The translations under genes were made by a program, and so were the position numbers. Below, one piece after another: positions 58,285-64,000 of a stretch of 64,000 bases of DNA (its first letter is position 1; every line of letters starts with the position of its first letter). The notes under the pieces are model-generated. The model saw only the letters and a program-made list of their open reading frames with translations, ran no database searches and was not told where the DNA came from. The stretch lies in NCBI RefSeq assembly GCF_000007705.1, contig NC_005085.1:2179752-2243751 (forward strand), written 5' to 3'. Source of the DNA: Chromobacterium violaceum ATCC 12472. GTDB taxonomy: Bacteria > Pseudomonadota > Gammaproteobacteria > Burkholderiales > Chromobacteriaceae.

Positions 58285-59361
58285 ATGAGCAGCATGAAAG
58301 CAACGGTATTCGTCGGACCCGGCAGGATAGAGCTGAGGGAGAAGCCGATTCCGGCAGTCGGCCCCGGCGACGCGCTGGTGAAAATCACCACCACCACCAT
58401 CTGCGGCACCGACGTGCACATTCTCAAGGGCGAGTATCCGGTGGCGTCCGGCCTGACGATAGGGCACGAGCCGGTGGGCGTGATCGAGAAATTGGGCGCG
58501 GACGTCAAGGGCTACCGCGAGGGGCAGCGGGTGATCGCCGGCGCGATCTGTCCCAGCTTCACTTCTTACGGCTGCCAGGACGGCCATCCGGCGCAGGACG
58601 GCGGCTGCGAATGCCACGGCTACAAGCCGATGGGCGGCTGGCGTTTCGGCAACACCATAGACGGCACCCAAGCCGAGTACGTGCTGGTGCCGGACGCCCA
58701 GGCGAACCTGGCGCCGATCCCCGACGGGCTGAGCGACGAGCAGGTGCTGATGTGTCCGGACATCATGTCCACCGGCTTCGCCGGCGCGGAGGCGGCCAAT
58801 ATCAGGATAGGCGACGTGGTGGTGGTGTTCGCCCAGGGGCCGATCGGCCTGTGCGCGGTGGCCGGCGCCAGGCTGCGCGGCGCTTCGTGCATCATCGCGG
58901 TGGACGGGCTGGACGAACGCTTGGGCATTTCCCGCCGGCTGGGCGCCGACGTCACGCTCAATTTCAAACAAGTGGACGTGATCGCCGAGATCATGAAGCT
59001 GACCGGCGGGCGCGGCGTCGACGCCTCCATCGAGGCGTTGGGCACCCAGGGGACGTTCGAGTCGGCGCTCAGGGTGTTGAAGCCGGGCGGCACGCTGTCC
59101 AGCCTGGGCGTGTACTCGAGCGATCTGAGGATTCCGCTGGACGCGTTCAACGCCGGGCTCGGCGACAAGCGCATCGTGTCCTCGCTGTGCCCGGGCGGCA
59201 AGGAGAGGATGCGGCGGCTGATGAACGTGCTGGAGAGCGACAGGCTGGACCTGTCGCCGCTGGTCACGCATCGCTACAAGCTGGACCAGATCGTCGAGGC
59301 TTACGACCTGTTCTCGCATCAGCGCGACGGCGTGCTGAAGGTGGCGATCCAGCCTTTCTAG
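58285..59361 (+). CDS. Zinc-dependent alcohol dehydrogenase
   Basis: A 358-residue medium-chain dehydrogenase. The catalytic zinc ligands are Cys40 (CGTD), His61 (GHEP) and Asp159 (CPDIMSTGFAG), the Cys-His-Asp set of the tetrameric secondary-alcohol dehydrogenases. A cysteine-rich loop (CPSFTSYGCQDG and GGCECHG) lies at 89-112. Cofactor-binding VVVFAQGPIGLCAVAGARL and the following VDGLDER suggest NAD. AGGAGG precedes the ATG at 58285 by 6 bases, which decides the start. It is convergent with a cupin gene. Confidence 0.9.
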   Translation: MSSMKATVFVGPGRIELREKPIPAVGPGDALVKITTTTICGTDVHILKGEYPVASGLTIGHEPVGVIEKLGADVKGYREGQRVIAGAICPSFTSYGCQDGHPAQDGGCECHGYKPMGGWRFGNTIDGTQAEYVLVPDAQANLAPIPDGLSDEQVLMCPDIMSTGFAGAEAANIRIGDVVVVFAQGPIGLCAVAGARLRGASCIIAVDGLDERLGISRRLGADVTLNFKQVDVIAEIMKLTGGRGVDASIEALGTQGTFESALRVLKPGGTLSSLGVYSSDLRIPLDAFNAGLGDKRIVSSLCPGGKERMRRLMNVLESDRLDLSPLVTHRYKLDQIVEAYDLFSHQRDGVLKVAIQPF

Positions 59362-59383
59362 CCATTCGCGGCAAGGAGCCGGG

Positions 59384-59734
59384 TCAGATCGCCTGTCCCG
59401 GCTCCAGCAGCTCCACGCCGTCGTTTTCCGACAGCGTCAGGTAGACGGTGGACTGCAAAGCCTCCACCGCGTGCGGGACGTGGGCGTCGATGAACAGGTG
59501 GTCGCCTTTGTTCAGCACGTGCTCGCCCACCTTGAGCCGGCCGGCGGTGACGAATACCTGTTCCGTGCCCGGGTGCTGGTGCAGCGGCAGCTTCGCGCCC
59601 TTGGCCAACTTCAGCAGGGCCGAGCCGCCTCCGTCCGGGTTGCGGCGCAACCAGGTGAAGTCCACGCCGGGGTAGGGGGTGGGGCTCCAGTGCCAATCGG
59701 CGGAGGCGGTCAGTATCGGGGCGGGGGTGCTCAT
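59384..59734 (-). CDS. Cupin domain protein (ChrR-like)
   Basis: A 116-residue single-domain cupin with metal-binding histidines LHQHPGTEQVF (two His and Glu) and HVPHAVEAL. Function unknown; similar proteins bind zinc or iron. The ATG at 59734 gives MSTPAPIL; 25 more residues upstream are unlikely. It lies 200 bases after the prpF stop on the same strand. Confidence 0.82.
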   Translation of the reverse strand: MSTPAPILTASADWHWSPTPYPGVDFTWLRRNPDGGGSALLKLAKGAKLPLHQHPGTEQVFVTAGRLKVGEHVLNKGDHLFIDAHVPHAVEALQSTVYLTLSENDGVELLEPGQAI

Positions 59735-59934
59735 GTCGGGGTATTCCGGTTGGTGGTCAGACGGTAGGAGCGGACGCGGCAATGCTTGCGGTATGTCGGC
59801 CGCCGCCATTCGCTCCAGTCGTCATTATCTCACGAAACCCCGTCGAAAATCGCCGGCGGCCTGGCCGGAGGGATGTGAAAACAGGGAGGATGCCCGACAC
59901 CCCCATCGTTTGCCTTGCCGGCAGGGAGCGGCGT

Positions 59935-61125
59935 CTAGAAAGCGTCCCCGGGCACCCGCACCCAGCCCTCCATCAGCACCCGGGCGCTGCGGCTCATTTC
60001 CGCCTTGGTCACCACCCATTCGCCGTGTGCCTCGCGGGCTTGCGCGCCCACGCGCAGCGTGCCGGATGGGTGGCCGAAGCGCACCGCCTGGCGTTTTCCG
60101 CCGCCGGCGGCCAGGTTGACCAGCGTGCCGGGAATGGCCGCCGCCGTGCCTATGGCCACCGCGGCGGTGCCCATCATCGCGTGGTGCAATTTGCCCATGG
60201 ACATCGCCCGCGCCAGCACGTCGATGTCGGATGCTTTCACCGGCTTGCCGCTGGACGAGACGTAGTCGGCCGGCGGCGCGACGAAGGCGATCTTGGGCGT
60301 GTGCTGGCGGCTGGCGATCTCGTCCAGGCGCTTGATCAGCCCCATCTTCAGCGCGCCGTGGGCGCGTATGGTTTCGAAGCGCGCCAGCGCGGCCGGATCG
60401 GAGTTGATCGCGTCCTGCAGCTCAGTGCCGGTATAGCCGATGTCGGCGGCGTTGACGAAGATGGTGGGGATGCCGGCATTGATCAGCGTGGCCGGAAAGG
60501 CGCCGACGCCGGGCACTTCCAGCGTGTCCACCAGCTTGCCGGTGGGGAACATCGCGCCGCCGTCGCCTTCGCCCTCGTCGGCCGGGTCGAGAAATTCCAG
60601 CCGCACTTCGGCGGCGGGGAAGGTGACGCCGTCCAGCTCGAAGTCGCCGGTTTCCTGCACCTGGCCGTTGGCGACGGGCACGTGGGCGACGATGGTCTTG
60701 CCGATATTGGCCTGCCAGATGCGCACGGTGCAGAAGCCGTCTGCCGGGATGCGAGCGGGGTCGATCAGGCCGTTGGCGATCGCGAAAGGGCCGACGGCGG
60801 CGGACAGGTTGCCGCAATTGCCGCTCCAGTCGACGAAGGCCTTGTCGATGGCGACCTGGCCGAACAGGTAATCGACGTCGTGGTCCGGGCGCGCGGATCG
60901 GGACACGATGACGGTCTTGCTGGTGCTGGACGTCGCGCCGCCCATGCCGTCTATCTGCTTGCCGTAAGGGTCCGGGCTGCCGATCACGCGCAGCAGCAGC
61001 GCGTCGCGCGCCGCGCCGGGCTGGCGGGCGGCTTCCGGCAGATCCTGCAGCCGGAAGAACACGCCTTTGCTGGTGCCGCCGCGCATATAAGCGGCGGGAA
61101 TGCGGATCTGGGCGGGGTGAGCCAT
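59935..61125 (-). CDS. prpF: 2-methylaconitate isomerase PrpF
   Basis: A 396-residue isomerase that turns the cis/trans product of AcnD into a form later enzymes of the 2-methylcitrate cycle can use. Family blocks AAYMRGGTSKGVFFRL, GSPDPYGKQIDGMGGATSSTSKTVIV, DWSGNCGNLSAAV and FGHPSGTLRVG are all present. The ATG at 61125 has AGGA about 8 bases upstream; an ATG three codons earlier is an alternative. It is 56 bases after acnD on the same strand, as in other acnD-prpF systems. Confidence 0.95.
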   Translation of the reverse strand: MAHPAQIRIPAAYMRGGTSKGVFFRLQDLPEAARQPGAARDALLLRVIGSPDPYGKQIDGMGGATSSTSKTVIVSRSARPDHDVDYLFGQVAIDKAFVDWSGNCGNLSAAVGPFAIANGLIDPARIPADGFCTVRIWQANIGKTIVAHVPVANGQVQETGDFELDGVTFPAAEVRLEFLDPADEGEGDGGAMFPTGKLVDTLEVPGVGAFPATLINAGIPTIFVNAADIGYTGTELQDAINSDPAALARFETIRAHGALKMGLIKRLDEIASRQHTPKIAFVAPPADYVSSSGKPVKASDIDVLARAMSMGKLHHAMMGTAAVAIGTAAAIPGTLVNLAAGGGKRQAVRFGHPSGTLRVGAQAREAHGEWVVTKAEMSRSARVLMEGWVRVPGDAF

Positions 61126-61181
61126 GCTGTCCATCCTGTTTCTTTGTTGAATGGCCGGCTGGCGCCGGCCGTGTTGCTTGA

Positions 61182-63788
61182 TCAGGCTTGCGCCGCTGCC
61201 AGGAAGTCCTGCGCGAAACGCTGCAGCACGCCGCCTGCCTCGTAGATCGACACCTCTTCCGCGGTATCCAGCCTACAGGTCACCGGAACCTGCGCCGTCT
61301 CGCCGCCGCGGCGGTGGATCAGCAGCGTCAGGTCGGCGCGCGGCCGGCGCTGGCCGATCACGTCGTAGGTCTCGGTGCCGTCCAGCCCCAGCGTCTTGCG
61401 GTTGACGCCGGGCTTGAATTCCAGCGGCAGCACGCCCATGCCGATCAGGTTGGTGCGGTGGATGCGCTCGAAGCCTTCGGCGACGATGGCTTCGACGCCG
61501 GCCAGGCGCACGCCCTTGGCCGCCCAGTCGCGCGAGCTGCCCTGGCCGTAGTCGGCGCCGGCGATGATGATCAGCGGCTGCTTGCGGTCCATATAGGTTT
61601 CTATCGCCTCCCACATCCGCATCGTCTCGCCTTCCGGCTCGACGCGGGCCAGCGAGCCCTGGCGGACCGAGCCGTCGTCGTTCAGCACCATTTCGTTGAA
61701 CAGCTTGGGGTTGGCGAAGGTGGCGCGCTGCGCTGTCAGGTGGTCGCCGCGGTGGGTGGCGTAGGAATTGAAGTCTTCCTCCGGCAAACCCATCTTGGCC
61801 AAGTATTCTCCGGCGGCGGAGTCCGGCAGGATGGCGTTGGACGGCGACAGGTGGTCGGTGGTGATGTTGTCCGGCAGCAGCGCCAGCGGGCGCATGCCCT
61901 TGAGCGTGCGCTCTCCGGCCAGCGCGCCTTCCCAGTATGGCGGGCGGCGGATGTAGGTGGACTGCGGCCGCCAGGCGTACAAGGGGCTGGCCTTGGCGCC
62001 GTTGTCGCGATGGATGGCGAACATCGGCTCGTAGACCTGGCGGAACTGTTCCGGCTTGACCGATTGCTTCAGCACGGCGTCGATTTCCGCGTCGCTGGGC
62101 CAGATGTCCTGCAGGCGGATTTCCTTGCCGTCCGCGATGCCCAGCACGTCCTTCTCGATGTCGAAGCGCATGGTGCCGGCGATGGCGTAGGCGATCACCA
62201 GCGGCGGCGAGGCGAGAAAGGCCTGCTTGGCGTAGGGGTGGATGCGGCCGTCGAAGTTGCGGTTGCCGGACAGCACCGCGGTCGCGTACAGGTCGCGATC
62301 GACGATTTCCTGCTGGATTTTCGGGTCCAGCGCGCCGGACATGCCGTTGCAGGTGGTGCAGGCGAAGGCGACGATGCCGAAGCCCAGCTTCTCCAGCTCG
62401 GACAGCAGGCCGGCTTCCTTCAGATACAGCTCGACCGCCTTCGAGCCGGGCGCCAGCGAAGACTTGACCCACGGTTTGCGCACCAGGCCCAGCTTGTTGG
62501 CGTTGCGCGCCAGCAGGCCGGCGGCGATCACGTTGCGCGGGTTGCTGGTGTTGGTGCAGCTGGTGATGGCGGCGATGATCACCGCGCCGTCCGGCAGCAG
62601 GCCTTGCGCTTCCTGCGCGCGGGCTTCGGCGAGGTTGCCGGCGATGCCGCGTTTGGCCAGGGCCGACACCGGCAGCCGCTTGTGCGGATTCGATGGACCG
62701 GCCAGGTTGCGGGCGACGGTGGAGAGATCAAACTTCAGCACGCGCTCGTATTCGGCTGTCTTCAGGCTGTCCGCCCACAGGCCGGCGGTCTTGGCGTAGG
62801 CTTCCACCAGCTTGACTTGCTGATCGCTGCGGCCGGTCAGTTTCAAATAATCGATGGTTTGCGCATCGATGAAGAACAGCGCGGCGGTCGCGCCGTACTC
62901 GGGGGCCATGTTCGAGATGGTGGCGCGGTCGCCTAGGGTCAGCGCCGCCGCGCCTTCGCCGTAAAACTCCAGGTAGGCGCCGACGACCTTCTGCTGGCGA
63001 AGGAATTCGGTCAGCGCCAGCACCACGTCGGTGGCGGTGATGCCGGCCGCCGGCCTGCCGGACAGCTCGACGCCGACGATGTCCGGCAGCCGCATCCACG
63101 AGGCGCGCCCCAGCATCACGTTTTCCGCCTCCAGGCCGCCGACGCCTACGGCGATCACGCCCAGCGCGTCGACGTGCGGCGTGTGGCTGTCGGTGCCGAC
63201 GCAGGTGTCGGGGTAGGCTACGCCGTGGTCGTTGTGGATCACCGGCGACATCTTTTCCAGATTGATCTGGTGCATGATGCCGTTGCCGGCCGGGATCACG
63301 TCCACATTGTCGAAGGCGGATTTGGTCCATTCGATGAAGTGGAAGCGATCCTCGTTGCGCCTGTCCTCGATCGCGCGGTTCTTCTCGAAAGCCTGCGGGT
63401 CGAAGCCGCCGCACTCCACCGCCAGCGAGTGGTCGACGATCAGCTGCACCGGCACCACCGGGTTGACCTGCGCCGGATCGCCGCCCTGATCGGCGATGGC
63501 GTCGCGCAGGCCGGCCAGGTCCACCAGCGCGGTCTGGCCCAGGATATCGTGGCAGACCACGCGCGCCGGAAACCACGGAAAGTCGCGCTCGCGCTTGCGA
63601 TGGACGATCTGTTGCAGGCATTCGCTCAATATGGCCGGCTCGCAGCGGCGGACCAGGTTCTCGGCGTGGATGCGGCCGGTATAGGGCAGCTTGTCCCAGG
63701 CGCCGGGCCGGATGGCCTCCACGGCGGCGCGGGCGTCGAAATAATCCAGCCCGGTGCCGGGCAGGGCGGTACGGTATTGGCGGTTCAT
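61182..63788 (-). CDS. acnD: Fe/S-dependent 2-methylisocitrate/2-methylcitrate dehydratase AcnD
   Basis: An 868-residue aconitase-type [4Fe-4S] enzyme of propionate breakdown. Cluster cysteines lie in AITSCTNTSNP and FACTTCNGMSG. The active-site VGTDSHTPHVDALGV and GADYGQGSSRDWAAKG, and the length, match AcnD. The ATG at 63788 begins MNRQYRTALPGTGLDYFDARA, the family start. It pairs with prpF downstream and would follow the rest of the prp genes upstream (off the window), though the adjacent gene here is not prpC. Confidence 0.95.
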   Translation of the reverse strand: MNRQYRTALPGTGLDYFDARAAVEAIRPGAWDKLPYTGRIHAENLVRRCEPAILSECLQQIVHRKRERDFPWFPARVVCHDILGQTALVDLAGLRDAIADQGGDPAQVNPVVPVQLIVDHSLAVECGGFDPQAFEKNRAIEDRRNEDRFHFIEWTKSAFDNVDVIPAGNGIMHQINLEKMSPVIHNDHGVAYPDTCVGTDSHTPHVDALGVIAVGVGGLEAENVMLGRASWMRLPDIVGVELSGRPAAGITATDVVLALTEFLRQQKVVGAYLEFYGEGAAALTLGDRATISNMAPEYGATAALFFIDAQTIDYLKLTGRSDQQVKLVEAYAKTAGLWADSLKTAEYERVLKFDLSTVARNLAGPSNPHKRLPVSALAKRGIAGNLAEARAQEAQGLLPDGAVIIAAITSCTNTSNPRNVIAAGLLARNANKLGLVRKPWVKSSLAPGSKAVELYLKEAGLLSELEKLGFGIVAFACTTCNGMSGALDPKIQQEIVDRDLYATAVLSGNRNFDGRIHPYAKQAFLASPPLVIAYAIAGTMRFDIEKDVLGIADGKEIRLQDIWPSDAEIDAVLKQSVKPEQFRQVYEPMFAIHRDNGAKASPLYAWRPQSTYIRRPPYWEGALAGERTLKGMRPLALLPDNITTDHLSPSNAILPDSAAGEYLAKMGLPEEDFNSYATHRGDHLTAQRATFANPKLFNEMVLNDDGSVRQGSLARVEPEGETMRMWEAIETYMDRKQPLIIIAGADYGQGSSRDWAAKGVRLAGVEAIVAEGFERIHRTNLIGMGVLPLEFKPGVNRKTLGLDGTETYDVIGQRRPRADLTLLIHRRGGETAQVPVTCRLDTAEEVSIYEAGGVLQRFAQDFLAAAQA

Positions 63789-63792
63789 GTGT

Positions 63793-64000
63793 TTACTTTC
63801 GCTCAGTCGCGGCCGCCGCGGGCAGCCGTTGCAGGAAGTCGCTGTAATGGACGGTGAAGCCCTGCTGGTCGACGACGATGTCGGCGGCGAAGCCCGGGGA
63901 TTCATAGCGGTAGCAGGGCATGCCGTCGCGGTCCGGCAGTCGGGTGTAGCGCTGCGGACAGACGGCGGGCGTCAGGGCGGGCAGCCGGATGAACAGCATC
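63793..64000 (-). CDS. Glycolipid-binding domain (DUF1089) protein, partial
   Basis: The C-terminal 68 residues of a protein cut by the window end. QRYTRLPDRDG, YRYESPGFAADIVVDQQGFTVHYSDFLQRL resembles the closing strands of the putative glycolipid-binding (PF06475) family, whose members are about 190 residues long. So the start probably lies beyond the window, although an ATG occurs at 63999. It lies 4 bases upstream of acnD and is presumably cotranscribed with it. Confidence 0.6.
   Translation of the reverse strand, partial: MLFIRLPALTPAVCPQRYTRLPDRDGMPCYRYESPGFAADIVVDQQGFTVHYSDFLQRLPAAAATERK

Overview
The window is a stretch of a high-GC beta-proteobacterial chromosome, almost certainly Chromobacterium violaceum or a very close relative. 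Three things point there. The omega-transaminase at 26885-28264 matches my memory of the well-studied C. violaceum enzyme, with its PLP lysine at residue 288. The protein at 41645-43108 matches the type III effector CopC, with glutamate at residue 325. The tmRNA tag is ANDETYALAA. The genus call is inference from recalled sequences; no database was searched. I see no prophage, insertion sequence, CRISPR array or tRNA gene.

Layout. 1-8.1 kb: the end of hslO, a secreted M9 collagenase-type lipoprotein, a CAP-domain secreted protein, a patatin-like lipase, a GAF protein, ribA, tmRNA (ssrA) and a small basic protein. 8.2-11.2 kb: a denitrification operon of a copper nitrite reductase fused to cytochrome c (nirK), nirV and a Sco copper chaperone. 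The three genes are joined by ATGA overlaps behind an FNR/NNR-type box. 11.2-18.7 kb: a DUF2459 protein, a membrane-anchored Mrr-like nuclease, a TRIC-family channel behind a tandem glycine riboswitch, a PHA-synthase-like DUF3141 hydrolase with two PhaR-like boxes, an acetyltransferase, a frameshifted LysR regulator and azoR. 18.7-20.4 kb: two overlapping paralogous periplasmic binding proteins. 20.7-28.3 kb: a putrescine/polyamine catabolic locus (puuC, VOC protein, puuR, and divergently ald, puuD, puuA, omega-transaminase). 28.4-33.1 kb: motAB, a membrane methyltransferase, an HDOD protein and a SpoU methyltransferase. 33.2-39.0 kb: a minus-strand run of slt, an NDUFA9-like protein, cca and an orphan PrpF homologue, plus a VOC protein. 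39.1-43.2 kb: a peroxiredoxin-glutaredoxin fusion, a dihydrolipoamide dehydrogenase-like enzyme and copC. 43.2-49.8 kb: an LplT-like MFS carrier, nupC, ccoS-ccoI and a quinone oxidoreductase. 49.8-58 kb: purL, glnB, a LysE exporter, yajQ, dapA, an LprI-like protein and a DMT permease. 58-64 kb: a zinc alcohol dehydrogenase, a cupin, and prpF-acnD of the 2-methylcitrate cycle, ending in a partial glycolipid-binding-domain gene.

How the parts work together. nirK-nirV-sco is a copper-dependent nitrite respiration unit. ccoS-ccoI delivers copper to a cbb3 oxidase encoded elsewhere. In the putrescine locus, gamma-glutamylation (PuuA), aldehyde oxidation (PuuC) and hydrolysis (PuuD) are present but the usual oxidase PuuB is not seen. 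A pyruvate-using transaminase and an alanine dehydrogenase could form an amine-to-ammonia relay in its place. CopC is an orphan virulence effector among housekeeping genes.

Rho-independent hairpins separate most transcription units, several of them between convergent genes. Long antisense reading frames are common because of the GC-rich third positions and were left out.
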